Positions 20,483 to 31,327 of a DNA stretch of 64,000 bases are shown in pieces (within the stretch, counting starts at the first letter, position 1; each line of letters opens with the position of its first letter). A program made the position numbers and the translations under genes. This DNA is from Cryphonectria parasitica EP155 (taxonomy: Eukaryota > Ascomycota > Sordariomycetes > Diaporthales > Cryphonectriaceae): NCBI RefSeq assembly GCF_011745365.1, contig NW_024468914.1, forward strand, positions 2,006,001 through 2,070,000, in the 5' to 3' direction. The notes below the pieces were generated by a model. It ran no database searches, was not told the DNA's origin, and worked only from the letters and a program-made list of their open reading frames with translations.

Positions 20483-22687
20483 TTAGTTGCCCTTGTGCAC
20501 CTCCTGAATCATATCTATGGCGGCACCGCGCAGCTTGAACTTTTGGATCTTACCGCTCGCGGTTTTGGGATACTCGTCGATCCAGAAAATGTACCGTGGC
20601 ACCAAGTGCCCGCTCAGCTGAGAGCGCACCCAAGAACGTACTTGTTCCTTGCACAGGGTGGTGGTGGTGGTGGTGAGCGGCGGTGGTGGTGGTGGTGGTG
20701 GGCCGGGCTGGCTGTTCTCCTCGCCCTCGCCGTCCTCGTCCTCGTCGTCCTCCTCTTTCGTGACCACACCTGCATGCGGGATAATGAAAGCACACACGGT
20801 CTCGCCCAGCTTGGCATCGGGAACGCCGACCACGGAGGCTTCTGCAATGAGCGGGTGTTGGAAGAGAACGTTCTCAATCTCGAGCGGGTGGATGTTCTCG
20901 CCGCCCCGGATGATCAAGTCTTTCAGGCGGCCCGTGATGCTGACATAGCCATCTTCTGACATGCTGGCCTCATCCCCGCTATACAGCCACCACCGACCTC
21001 GTCGTTGCCCATCCTTCTCCTCCTCCTCCTTCTCCTCCTCCTCCTTCTCCTCCTCCTCCTTCTCCTCCTCCTCCTTCTCCTCCTCCTCCTTCTCCTCCTC
21101 CTCCTTCTCCTCCTCCTCCTCCTCGTGCTCATCATCATCATCATCATGAGGCTCAAAGATGCGCACTTCCTCTGTCTTGTCCTCGGCAGCCCAGTAGCCC
21201 TGCATGACGAGGTACCCGCTCGCCGCCAGCTCCCCGCGCTGCCCGATGGGCATCACCCTGCGCCTGTCGCCCGGGTCCACGATCTTGACCGTCGTGTGTG
21301 GCATCACCTTGCCCACGCTGCCTGTCCTCTTGTGCAGCGGGTCTGTCGGCGCGGTCATGCACGACACGGGGCTCGTCTCCGTCATACCATAACAAATGAC
21401 GAGCTCCTCGAGGCCCAGCTTTCCGTACAATCTGCGCATGAGTGACTCAGGCATCGATGATCCGCCGGCAATACCCTTGCTTAGATGTTGGGGAAGCTGC
21501 CGCGCCTCGTCTGCCGTGAACACACCGGCGTGGTGGTGGTCCTCGAGCAGCTCCAGCATGGACACAAACATTGTGGCCACCCCGTACAGGCCCGTGGCGC
21601 GGTGGTCCAGGGCCATGCGCAGGCTGGCCACGGGGTCAAACGCAGGCGAGGGGAACAGGATGGCCGCGCCAGAGGTCGCCGTGGCCATGAAGCCGAGGAC
21701 GCTGCCGAAACAGTGGAACAGCGGGGGCGGACAGACGATGCGGTCACCAGGGACCAGACCCATGCGCCTGCCGATCAGGTAGCCATTGTTCAGAATATTG
21801 GTGTGGGTGAGCATGGCCGCCTTGGGATGCGAGGTCGTGCCGGACGTGAACTGGATGTTGACGGTATCGTCTGGGTGGAGCGGCGCATCCGGGACGACGG
21901 CCACGACTGGCCGGCTGGCTGAGCCCAAGGAGGAAGAAGACGAACCGCCCACCAGCGCCGAGTAAGGCGTCAGCGAGGCGTGTTCCTGGACCCTCAAGAC
22001 CGAGGCCGCATGGCCATCCGTATTGTCCAGCACCACGATCCTCCGCAGCGTCGGCACCTGGGGGCTCTCGACTGTACCCGACGCCAGGTCTGGCACCAAG
22101 GCCTGCAGCAGCGCAAGGTTGTCCCGCCCCTGGCACGGCCTGTACGCCCGGTCCGAGACGGCACCGATGACCAAGACTTGGACGCCCAGGTGCGAGAGGG
22201 CGGCGCCGACCTGGGACGCGTTGAAGGACGGGTTCAGGGGCACCAGAACGGCTCCCAGCTTGAAGATGGCATAGCTCAGCGTCGCGTGCTCGATCGTGTT
22301 CCCCAGGCTGACGGCCACCCTGTCGCCCTTCTTCACCCCAAGTGCTTGCAGGGACACGGCGAGGGCGCTCGAGTCTGCGTCCAGCGCCGCATAGCTGAGA
22401 GACGTCTCTCTTGTTGTCAAGGTCGCGCTGGTCCTGTTGTCATTGTTGGCCGCCGTCCTCGCAATCACTGCAGGATGGTCACCGTAATGGGAGACAACCC
22501 TCTTGAGGTTCTCTGGGATGGTTTCCGCAAGCAGGGGAGGTTCATCGGGGCCTCGGGAGATGCTGTGTGTCAGGCTGCTGGACAGCCTCACTGGAGAACT
22601 TGACTTGAGTAAGCTGAAAAGGGGGAGTGTCCCACATCTTGTTCTTTGACACTTGCCTACAATCCTTGTGCTGGTGGATGGCAGCAT
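20483..22687 (-). CDS. Acyl-CoA synthetase (AMP-binding, ACSF2-like, probably mitochondrial)
   Basis: A single exon of 734 aa. It activates a carboxylic or fatty acid with ATP to the acyl-adenylate, then the CoA thioester. All core ANL motifs are visible: the P-loop FTSGTTSHPKAAML, YGMTETSP, YSGDEASMSEDGYVSITGR with the hinge, RGGENIHPLEIE, and PKTASGKIQKF with the catalytic Lys near the C-terminus. The first 40 residues are basic, Ser/Thr-rich and lack acids, as in mitochondrial presequences. Two low-complexity insertions interrupt the fold. One is a run of about 50 Glu/Lys residues after an Asp/His stretch, just before the YSGD motif; the other is an acid-Pro-Thr segment in the C-terminal domain. 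These account for the excess over the usual 560-600 residues. The first insertion sits in a loop of the catalytic domain and may be tolerated. The gene is divergent from the reductase at 23483. Confidence 0.9.
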   Translation of the reverse strand: MLPSTSTRIVGKCQRTRCGTLPLFSLLKSSSPVRLSSSLTHSISRGPDEPPLLAETIPENLKRVVSHYGDHPAVIARTAANNDNRTSATLTTRETSLSYAALDADSSALAVSLQALGVKKGDRVAVSLGNTIEHATLSYAIFKLGAVLVPLNPSFNASQVGAALSHLGVQVLVIGAVSDRAYRPCQGRDNLALLQALVPDLASGTVESPQVPTLRRIVVLDNTDGHAASVLRVQEHASLTPYSALVGGSSSSSLGSASRPVVAVVPDAPLHPDDTVNIQFTSGTTSHPKAAMLTHTNILNNGYLIGRRMGLVPGDRIVCPPPLFHCFGSVLGFMATATSGAAILFPSPAFDPVASLRMALDHRATGLYGVATMFVSMLELLEDHHHAGVFTADEARQLPQHLSKGIAGGSSMPESLMRRLYGKLGLEELVICYGMTETSPVSCMTAPTDPLHKRTGSVGKVMPHTTVKIVDPGDRRRVMPIGQRGELAASGYLVMQGYWAAEDKTEEVRIFEPHDDDDDEHEEEEEEKEEEEKEEEEKEEEEKEEEEKEEEEKEEEEKDGQRRGRWWLYSGDEASMSEDGYVSITGRLKDLIIRGGENIHPLEIENVLFQHPLIAEASVVGVPDAKLGETVCAFIIPHAGVVTKEEDDEDEDGEGEENSQPGPPPPPPPPLTTTTTTLCKEQVRSWVRSQLSGHLVPRYIFWIDEYPKTASGKIQKFKLRGAAIDMIQEVHKGN
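21014..21122 (+). repeat. 15-bp coding minisatellite (CTCCTCCTCCTCCTT)n
   Basis: Seven or so copies of a 15-base unit encode repeated EEEEK on the - strand inside the acyl-CoA synthetase. The unit length is a multiple of three, so copy-number change keeps the frame. Confidence 0.9.
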
Positions 22688-23482
22688 GGTTGTTGTCGAG
22701 AGAAGAGAAGAATGTGTGATGGTGAAAGTATAGACCTAGAGAGGGGGGGGGGGGAGGTCATGACGATGCCCTCACATGACCCCAGTCATGAAGAAGAAGA
22801 AGAAGAAGAAGAAAGCATCGACAAGTGGAATCAATAGAAGGTGACGGCTGCTTTGCATGTATTGTGCTGCTGAGTGTGATGTGGCAGTGGTCGCAGCAGG
22901 GACGACAACAGCAACAGCAGCAAGTGATGGATGGCAGCGGCTCAGCTAGTTACCTCACATACCCACGTGATCCCCTATAGCACAGGCCTATTCCCCAAGT
23001 ACTTTACCCCGCACTCAGGTAAGCTGGGTGAGCAGGGGGGGGGAGACGCGCCATGTGCAGGTGGGGGGGGGGGGGGAGGCTGTCCGTGTCAAATAACAAG
23101 GCCAAACAAGATCCCCCATAGGGTTTTTCTCCTCATAAAGTGAACCAGAAAAGAAAAGGAAAAAAAGAAAGAAAAGAAAAAAGAAAGAAAGAAAGAAAGA
23201 AAAAGGGGACCCCATCTATTCTACTTATCAAACAACAAATTCAGGCAGTGAGTGAGTGGCTGCAAAAGACGAGAAACCGGCCCGGCTCAGTGCAAATCCA
23301 ATCAGCCCGTACAATTATTCCCTCCGGTTACCGGCAACTTGACCCGGTGGAGTGGCTCTTATTCACCACAACGACCTTGGATTTATAATAATCTTTGGTT
23401 TGCCCTCTTCCTCCCTTGACATGGCTGTCTCGTCTTCAAATCCTCCCGTGCACATCTCCATCATTCAGCAACGAGCGACACT
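22688..23482. promoter_or_regulatory. Shared divergent promoter region
   Basis: About 795 bases separate the start codons of the - strand synthetase and the + strand reductase. It contains poly-G tracts (22743-22754, 23035-23043, 23063-23076), a GAA run (22791-22812) and an A/G-rich tract at 23152-23207. No specific binding site can be assigned. Confidence 0.5.
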
Positions 23483-24612
23483 ATGGCTTCCGCACTCAGC
23501 CTCGAGACCAAGATCAAGCTGAACAGCGGCCACGAGATCCCCCTTCTGGGATTTGGTGTAAGCAAGATAGATTCCCTTTTTCCCCCCGCTTCATTGGAGG
23601 GAACAAGTTTGACGCTGACCGGCTGGGGTGTTTGTGTAATCAAATATATAGGTCTGGCAGACGTGAGTACGATATAACAAGACGAAGGAGAGGAGCTTCT
23701 TCTTCTTCTTCTTCCTCCCTTTTTCTCTCTTTCTCTATTCATGTCTCCCATCGTTGCCATGGCCAAGCTAATCGATTCTTTTGCCTATGATATTTAGTCC
23801 CGAAGATGTTGCTGAGGACGTCTGTATCGAGGCCATGAACATTGGCTACCGACACGTGCGTCCTTTTCCTCCCCCCCCCCTTTTCTTCAACTGGCGAGCA
23901 AGCCACCTTCATCCAGCCAGCCCCCCCTGCTCCAAGCGACTGACAACCCCCCTCTTCCCGCCTTTCGCAGATCGACTGTGCGGCTGTGTACAAGAACGAG
24001 GCGGGCTGCGGTGCCGCCATCCGAAAGATTGCCGACACCATCCCCCGCGACCAGATCTTCTTCACCTCCAAGGTGCCCGGCCGGTCGCTGTCGTACGAGA
24101 ATGCCAAGGCCCAGGTCGCAAAGACGCTTGCGCTCACGGGCCTAGAGTACGTGGACCTGATGCTCCTGCACGCCCCCTACGGCGGGTCGGCCGCTCGCAA
24201 GGCCGCCTGGAAGGGATTGGTGGAGTGCGTCGAGGAGGGCACCGTCCGCAGCATCGGCGTGTCCAACTACGGCGTCCACCACCTGGACGAGCTCGACACC
24301 CACATCAAGGAGCTCGAGGCCGAGCGCGGCGGGCCCGGCAAAGGCGGCGTCCTGTCCGTGGGCCAGTGGGAGATCCACCCCTGGTGCGCCCGCGAGGATA
24401 TCGCCGCCTGGTGCCGCGCCCGGGGTGTCGCCGTCGAGGCCTACTCCCCTCTTGTGCGCGGCGAGAGGTGGGGGGAGCCCGTCCTCAAGAAGCTGGCGGA
24501 CAAGTATGCCGTCACCGAGGCCCAGATCCTGATCCGCTGGAGTTTGCAAAAGGGCTACGTCCCCTTGCCCAGTAAGTTTTCCCCCTTTTCCTTTTTGTCT
24601 CTTTTCCACCGT

Positions 24613-24654
<42 letters not shown>

Positions 24655-24842
24655 AGTGTGGTAGAGAGAGGTGTGGCTAATTTTGAATGACCCGGACAAC
24701 AGAGAGCGTCACGCCCGCCCGTATCAAGCAGAATACCGAGGTGTATTCCTTCGAGTTGACCCCCGACGAGGTCAAGGAACTTCAGTCGACCGAGTACAAG
24801 CCTGTCTGCTGGGACCCGAATGTCTCACCGCTGGACAACTAG
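23483..24842 (+). CDS. Aldo/keto reductase with an 11-nt microexon
   Basis: Join 23483..23557, 23652..23662, 23798..23855, 23971..24571, 24703..24842; 294 aa. It reduces carbonyl groups with NADPH in the cytosol; the substrate is unknown. The microexon GTCTGGCAGAC restores the family sequence GFGVWQTPEDVAEDV, with flanking GT..AG introns and all phases agreeing. The catalytic tetrad is present: Asp in HIDCAAVYKNE, Tyr in the same motif, Lys in FTSKVPG, and His in LLHAPYGG. Cofactor-binding features include VEAYSPLVRG and PLPKSVTPARIKQN. Its length is normal for the family (280-320 aa). It shares an upstream region with the divergent acyl-CoA synthetase, so co-regulation is possible. Confidence 0.92.
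24617..24650 (+). repeat. (TG)n microsatellite in intron 4 of the reductase
   Basis: Seventeen TG units lie just after the 5' splice site of the last intron. Confidence 0.9.
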
Positions 24843-25211
24843 AGGGGGGGGGGGGGGGGCAAAGGACAAAAGAGACAAGAAAGAAAGAAAGGAAACAAAA
24901 AAGAAAAGAAAAGAAAAGAAAAACCGTATACGTCATGTCCCCCAGGCATACAGAGGTATATAGTGTATACACACACATTCAGTGGCTCATTGGGGGGGGG
25001 AAACAAGAGCCAGCCACAAGAAGCTCTGAACAAAACTTCTTTTGCCATTTCTCCTGCGCTCCATCATCCCATACCTTGCTACGAGCTCGTGACCCCCTTT
25101 CCTGGGAAACAACGCCGTCCCCCAAACCCACGTCAAAAACAAGAGAGAGAGCGAGAGAGAGAGAGAGAGAGAGAGAGAGGGGAAAATCTCCAAAAAAAAA
25201 AAAGCTATGGC
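24843..25211. other. Convergent intergenic region with simple repeats
   Basis: It holds a poly-G tract (24844-24859), an AAAGA-rich purine tract (24870-24922) and a GA microsatellite (25142-25180). No gene is seen. It is the 3' flank of both the reductase and the convergent 174-aa gene. Confidence 0.5.
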
Positions 25212-25736
25212 CTAGCGCTCACAGCCCTCAATGATCAGTCGGTACTCTGTGCACCAGAGCTGATAGCTCCTGGTCTCAACTTCCTTGAGAACCACGAGCC
25301 TCCACTCGCAACGTGTATCGAGACCGGTCGTCTCACGGGTCCGCTGATCGAGGAGCGAGCCGACCGCTTCCTGCACGTCCCGCGGCAGCCTCCCGAGGAG
25401 CCGGCGGCACCACCACCACCACCACAGCTCGTGCCTATAGGCCGCGGGGCTACCACGAGTTGGGTGGTGGTGGAGGGCCCACTCCTGGTTGTAGACGGCG
25501 GCGAGCTCGTCGGAGCTGAAGTGCCGGTTTGCGTAGACGGTCGCTACGTAGCATGAAGAGGTGCGCCGGCGGCGGTTGTTGTGGCCAAGAAGGCAGCGCC
25601 CCAGCCGGGCGAGGCCTGTAGATAGGTGGCGGTTGTGCTGCGAGACCACCGTCCATGACTCGTAGGTTTTGTGCCTGGTGGTGTTACTGGGAGTGGAGGG
25701 CAAAAGGGGCAAAGGGGTTTTCTCGGAAAACTCCAT
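25212..25736 (-). CDS. Hypothetical protein, 174 aa
   Basis: A single-exon ORF on the - strand with plausible coding composition. Residues 60-174 are rich in Arg, Trp and acidic residues (CYVATVYANRHFSSDELAAVYN, then LPRDVQEAVGSLLDQRTRE, then WRLVVLKEVETRSYQLWCTEYRLIIEG). A run of five Trp codons is encoded by TGG repeats. It has no signal peptide or membrane segment and no recognised family. The C-terminal half looks like one small alpha/beta domain. The opposite-strand ORFs here are less convincing. Confidence 0.5.
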   Translation of the reverse strand: MEFSEKTPLPLLPSTPSNTTRHKTYESWTVVSQHNRHLSTGLARLGRCLLGHNNRRRRTSSCYVATVYANRHFSSDELAAVYNQEWALHHHPTRGSPAAYRHELWWWWWCRRLLGRLPRDVQEAVGSLLDQRTRETTGLDTRCEWRLVVLKEVETRSYQLWCTEYRLIIEGCER

Positions 25737-27369
25737 GAGTGAGTGTAGTTTTGAGTTTTGAGTTTCGGGCTGAAAATGACCTGGGAGGTTGGGAGGTTGG
25801 GAATCGATAGATAGGTGATGTGATTAGGCAAAGAGGCAGACGACAAGAGTCTGAGTAGACGAAGAGGTTCCTCATGGAGGGGATGTTTTAAACATTAGAG
25901 TTGGAATCTGTAAAATCCACTTATCGCGCGTGCTCAAGCAAGGTAGCAGCATCTCATGCTTTGTCTGGCTGATGTCTGCATCTAGAAGAGCTCTGCATCC
26001 AAAGTCCGTACAAACAGACAAAGGGGGGGGTGGAGGGGGGCACATTATGCCGCTCCTTTGTATGACTGGTTTTCTTTCTAGGTTTGATTTCTCTGATCAT
26101 CTTTTTTTTCTTTTATTTTTTTTTCTTCTTCTTTGTATATTCTCTCCCTCTTTCTTTTCACCTCTCTCTCTCTCTCTCTCTCTCTCTCTGGGACGGTCTT
26201 TCTTTGTGTGGTGTTTTCCCAACATCTGCCGAAATTGAGTCTCCTGTAACCCCGTTACTTGAAGAGGCTACCGGTGGTCAGCATAATGACCCCACGTACA
26301 AGCTTGGGGGGGGGGAAATGGTCTAAAAGCAATGGAAATGCAGACTTTCTATCAACAAAGAAGGCTTTTCCCTCAGTCTGTATCCTTTTCCTTTTGGCAG
26401 AGTACAGATTACAGATCATCCCGATGACATCCCATTTATAGCAACAACATGTTCCGAGTTCCTGTACTGTGTAGTGAAGGGAGGGTGACCCACTATGCCC
26501 ACCCACCAGCCTACTAACCCTTTCATTCCAGCACCACACGCGCCCCCCCCTCGAGCGCTTCAGTGGAGGAGTGGCCCATACTAACAATCACCTACTGAAT
26601 ACATAACTTGAGCCCAGATGAGGCACCTTTTTTTTCTCTCCTTCTCTCCTTCTCTGAATTAGATGAACGCACAAGGGTTTCCCTCTTTTTTCTTCTCTTT
26701 TTTTTTCTTTTTTTCTTCCCTTCCTTCCATTCCCCCTCCCCCCCCTCACCCAACCCCCCGGCCTCTCCCTTTCTGCCCATGCTTGAAATCTTATCTATTT
26801 CGCCACGTGTCGATTCATGTGTTGTATTTTTGACAATGTTGTAAGGGATCGCTAACACGCTGGGGTCCCGCCAATGTTGCTGCGCACCACATCGTTCGAA
26901 CTGGCGGTGCTGCTTGCTGCTTGCTGCTTGCTGCTTGCTGCAGGCCAGATGGCAAATGAACCCCACATCGAGTCAACGTAGCCAACCTCGCATCAGAATC
27001 AAACCATTTGATTGATGTTCAAGCTGGTCCAGTGCTTCTCGAGCCCCATGCCTTCTGATCGCAGAGTGAGTGCCAGAGATGATCTTTAAGTGGGGCTAGG
27101 ATTCAGCCAGCACAAAGTTCCGAGTGAAACATCCGTCGCTCTAGACCCCATCTTCCTCTCTTCCTCTCTACCTTTCTTTTCCTTCCCTTTTCTTCCCCCT
27201 CCAGTTCCCATCATCCGCCAGAACAGATAAATTTTTTGAAAAGAATTCCCCTCCAATAAAAGAAGAAGAAGAAAGAAGAAAAAAAAAAGAAACAAGACAC
27301 CCTTGACAAAGTGTGTTTTGCTGTCACGCCTTGATAGATCCATCGTTGTGGATCTCGCCTCAGTCTCAG

Positions 27370-27455
<86 letters not shown>

Positions 27456-28062
27456 CTTCTCGAGGCGCGCGCGTGCCGAAAAGATCGACCCTGAGACTAA
27501 TGCAAGACCAAGTGAAGAAGAATAAAAGAAAAGTAAATAGATAAGAACTATGGCCCGAAGAGGGAAAATTACGAGGTCATTTATGCTTTTTACTTCAAGA
27601 CATCGCAAATGAGTCATACGAGCTGCACTATACCTTCTTGGTAGATCATCACATATGCGGTCGGCGCCGGGATGGGGAGCCGGAGAAATTTCCAACGATT
27701 GTAGTATGTGACAGGAGGCGTTCTCTCTCTCTCTCTCTCTCTCTCCCTCCCTCTTTCTCTCTCTCTCTGTGTGTGTGTCTCTGTGTGTGTGTGTGTGCCT
27801 GCATGTCTCTTATATCTGGATGGTCGGACGTTACTTGCAGCAGAGGGTGCTGCCACCCACCTTGTTTCTCTCTCTCCCCCATCCATCTATCTCCCCGATG
27901 TTGTGCAGGCCCTGAAAGCTGGACATTGCACCGCACCCCGTCAGCTGATGTCGAGTGTACGATCAGACACAACGGCCTTGTGACATCTTCAATTTCCATC
28001 TACAGTTTTTTTTCTCTCTGCATCTTGGTCTGAACACAAGCCCCCCCCCCCCCCCTTTCACA
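25737..28062. other. Microsatellite-rich intergenic region
   Basis: No gene is supported over 2.3 kb. It holds poly-G tracts (26023-26040, 26307-26316), (CT)n at 26165-26190, pyrimidine tracts (26103-26135, 26620-26760), a four-times repeated TGCTTGC around 26910-26938, the long (CT)n at 27374-27451, and paired (CT)n/(GT)n at 27722-27800. A C-run (28041-28055) lies just upstream of the next start codon. Confidence 0.5.
27374..27451 (+). repeat. Long (CT)n microsatellite
   Basis: About 39 consecutive CT units, the longest perfect dinucleotide array in the middle of the window. Confidence 0.95.
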
Positions 28063-28531
28063 ATGTGTCTGTGGATCGAGGTAAGACACACTCTCCCCCT
28101 CAACCCGTTAACAAGGGTGCGAGCGGGACTGGACTTTGAGCTTATTTGACGTTGCTTGGCAGGAGGAGTTTGAGGAGTGCGGGCATGTTTACACGCTCAA
28201 CCTCGAGTGGTGCGACGACTACATGCGGACAGGTCACCTCTGCCCCAAGGAGATCGAGTCCATCTCCGTTACCGAAGCCACATGCTGTATGGTTCCTTGC
28301 GTATTTCTTTGGGTGCTGACCTTGGTCTTTTCTTTTTTTTTCTTTTTTTTTTCCCCCCTCTTTCCTCTTGTCTGCTAACCTTTTGCACCAGGGCCTTGCC
28401 ACCTCAAACAATCTGAGGAACCCGTCCCTTGGGAGTACATGATCAAGCGTCCGGTCAATTCCCTCAAGATGTCGCTCGTCTGCACGAACCCCAGGCCCAT
28501 CGCGTTGAAGCCAGAAGGCAAGTGGCGGTAG
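28063..28531 (+). CDS. Small Cys/His-rich fungal protein, 93 aa
   Basis: Join 28063..28080, 28163..28286, 28392..28531; all phases agree. The first exon is only six codons (MCLWIE). The protein reads EEFEECGHVYTLNLEWC, then GHLCPKEIES, then EATCWPCHLK, so the cysteines and histidines form C-x-H, C, H-x-C and C-x2-C-H groups, suggesting zinc binding. Small fungal proteins beginning MC with this C-GH pattern are common as unannotated families; the function is unknown. No signal peptide. A C-homopolymer lies a few bases upstream of the start. The model rests on splice signals and the coherent Cys pattern. Confidence 0.6.
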
Positions 28532-30637
28532 GGGAAGCTCTGGCAAGTCCATGAGCGTTAAGAAGAAGTGGGAGGTGATGTGACGGTCTGGATGTGCAGC
28601 AGGTTGTTGAGGGGCCGGGGGGGGGGGGTGACGGCCAATCCTTAGCACCCCTTGAAGGACTGATGAGTGGCAAGGAGTGGCTGTATAGTAATGTTTTGTC
28701 AAGGTCCTCCATGATCTGTGCAGCACTTCTCCCTGGTTATCAAGTCCGTTGCAGCCTGCGACTCTGGCTAGGAGAACAGCTCTAAGGCATGGACCTTGTG
28801 CAGGATCGGCCGAGAATGAATGTGGTGTATCTTGGTTGCACTCGTGCGGTTGATGTTAGGTCATGTTAGTAGTGAGCGAGATCCAAGTATTGTTCCAGAA
28901 GCATTGTCAACATCCCACTTTTAGATACAGCAAGACTGAGAACAGCATCAACATTATCATTGTCATCGTCGTCCTTGATCATGATCAACATTGAAAATTC
29001 CGTATCGATCTCCAGAGCGGCACCGGAGTTTCTCACATGACGGCCATGCACACCGGGGCAATAGAAACCCTGCCAAGCTGCCGCTGGGACGACCCAGAGA
29101 GAGCAAAAGAAAAGAGGAAGAAGAGGGAAGACGACAAGAACATCCTAGGATAATTAGAGAACGGAAGCATAATCCCGAGGAAGAAGGAAAATCGATCATT
29201 GCTCTTGTTATCGATTTGCATTGTTTTTTTTTTTCTTTCTCCTTCTTTTCTTCCTCCAGTACCACCCTCACTTCGAGTGGGGTTGAGCAGGGGGGGGGGC
29301 CTCCAGGGCTCTTGATGTTAGCATCAAGCGTCAGTGCACAGATCTTTTCTTGCAGAAGCAGTTGACAATACGGAAAACGGGGCGCCTGATCAGAGACCCA
29401 CAACTTGATGGCTCCGGATCAGCAAAATGAGGCGTTCTTCCGTTGAGTCGAGGGAGAGGTAATGATTCTAGCTTGCTTCATCGTTCGACATAGCTCGTGT
29501 GTTCCGGCAGCCCCCGGGCACGCGATACAACTCGACCGTTCGGCCGACCACCCGTGCAGGTGCCGCATGCCACAAGAATATGCGCAGGGATTCATTTGGT
29601 ACCACGCACATGTATACCTCGAGCATAGTGGCGCAGAGATATTAATATATGCGAAACTAGTAAGTTCCGTAAGCACGGCCATCTCTCAGTCTTTGTCTTC
29701 TTCTCTTCTGCATGTTCATGGCTTGTTGTCCCAAGCACCAGAGGAAGAGGAAGTGTGATGGAGGCCGAGGGTTTGGTTGGAAGAGTTGGGCTAGACAGAC
29801 AGAGAGAAAAGAAAGTCTGGAAACATATAATCAAAGCAGAGTACTTTCTTTCCTGTCATGTACCTGGTGCAGTATAGGTAGTGTATCAAGGGCCCCTCAT
29901 GCCTGATCAAACCGACCATATTTCACGACCCGGGAGGCCTAAAAAGATGTCTCATGACCGTGAGCCGTCCATTTCCTGGGGCCCCGTGGGCGGCGAATAA
30001 TATAAAATTATAGTGAAACTTGCAGACAATAACTTGTGGACGATACTAAGATAGGTAATTCGAAAAAAGACAAGTGGAAGACAAGCGGAGAGGTGTGATG
30101 CTTCTCGAGCCGTACGTGTCTCAAACATCTCGACGTAGAGGAGCTAGCGTACTTTTTCATTGTGACCTCAGGCCTCTCTAGACTCTCTCTCTCTCTCTCT
30201 AACCCGCTCTGTCTCTTTGTGAATTGCCTAGCCAGAGGCACATTCAGGGAATAGCTAGTGATCAGCGGCCCGTCGCTGGCTAACGACCAAAAAGTAACAA
30301 GTGAAAGAAGGGAAAGCCCGCGTGGGAAGGGGGAGTGGGTCCCCTCAGGGAGGGAGGAGCGAAGGGGGGGGGGGGGGGGGTTGGGAGAAAAGAAAGAGGG
30401 CATTTACTATCACATACAGCATGGGAAGGAACCTTTTACTATATTTGATCGAGGTCTTGTGTCCTTTCTCTGGACCTTGAGAGCTCCTTCCTTTCTCTTT
30501 ACCTCTATGACTTTCCTCCACGCCTTCCTATCTCTGTCTCTTCTGGTCATATCAGACACCAAATCAACCAAGCCTTGTTTTTATCTCTTCCCCTGGAACA
30601 ACCATTTACGAGTCCAAGATATACACACTCACGCGTC
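28532..30637. other. Intergenic region
   Basis: No gene is supported. It includes poly-G tracts (28616-28627, 29290-29299, 30364-30380), a pyrimidine tract at 29223-29255 and a short (CT)n at 30183-30200. The last 230 bases form the probable promoter of the gene at 30638. Confidence 0.45.
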
Positions 30638-30900
30638 ATGGCCACCATCACTACTACTTCTCCTGCTGTGCAGCTTATCATGGCCAACTCTAGCCAGCCT
30701 ATCGTACCCACCGCCGGCGAGTATCCTCAGCCCACCGGCCTTCCTTTGTGGCAGGCTGCCTACCGTGCCATCCGCCGTGATCGCACCCGAGCCGCGGAGT
30801 TCCGCAGCATGCAACTCACCGACCAAGACAGGAGCCGTCTCGAGCAGATTATTTTTTTGCTCGACTTTTCCGTAAGTTCCACCCATGTCTTCCCCCATTC

Positions 30901-30936
<36 letters not shown>

Positions 30937-31327
30937 GCAAAGTATAATCCATAATGTGTTTACTGACAAGGTATGGTATGGGGATCGGTGCGACCAGATG
31001 ACCGCGGGCAGGGACAAGGAGCGCTTCTACCGCGCATGGATGGACTTCACCGAAGACTTCAGCTCCCCGCTTGTCAATGCCCAGGAGTTCGCATGGATCC
31101 TCCTGCCCGCCAGTTCGGTCGTCGGACTACCAGAGCCTTTCCCTCCCCTTGACGACCTCGCTTTGATTCACGGCTTCCTAGAGAAGGCTGGCGGCTGGAA
31201 GGATACCTACCTCGAGCAAAAGAGAGGAATCAGAGATAATACCATGCTGGATAACGCATGGATGTTGTTTTCTCCCGAGGGCCTGCTCAATATGATTGAC
31301 ACCATGTCGCTGCAGCAGAATAACTAG
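30638..31327 (+). CDS. Hypothetical fungal protein, 196 aa
   Basis: Modelled as join 30638..30871 and 30971..31327. The intron begins GTAAGT and contains a (CA)n array. Its length is a multiple of three and it has no stop, so retention would add 33 residues; the acceptor ACAAG at 30970 is close to an ACTGAC branch-like motif and is not certain. The protein has a Thr/Ser/Pro N-terminus, then a helical part (LWQAAYRAIRRDRTRAAEFR, LTDQDRSRLEQII) and a C-terminal Trp/Phe-rich part (RFYRAWMDFTEDFSS). No family is recognised. No signal peptide. Confidence 0.55.
30903..30932 (+). repeat. (CA)n microsatellite in intron
   Basis: Fifteen CA units inside the intron of the gene at 30638. Confidence 0.9.

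Noticed and set aside
20923..21156. Arginine-rich and Ser/Leu-rich ORFs across the 15-bp repeat
   Set aside because: They are other-frame shadows of the acyl-CoA synthetase minisatellite and have no domain of their own.
26592..26966. 124-aa Lys/Glu-rich ORF on the - strand
   Set aside because: Its charged part is the complement of a pyrimidine tract, and the rest has no family pattern.
27366..27999. ORFs of alternating Arg-Glu or Leu-Ser residues
   Set aside because: They are translations of CT/GA and GT microsatellites.
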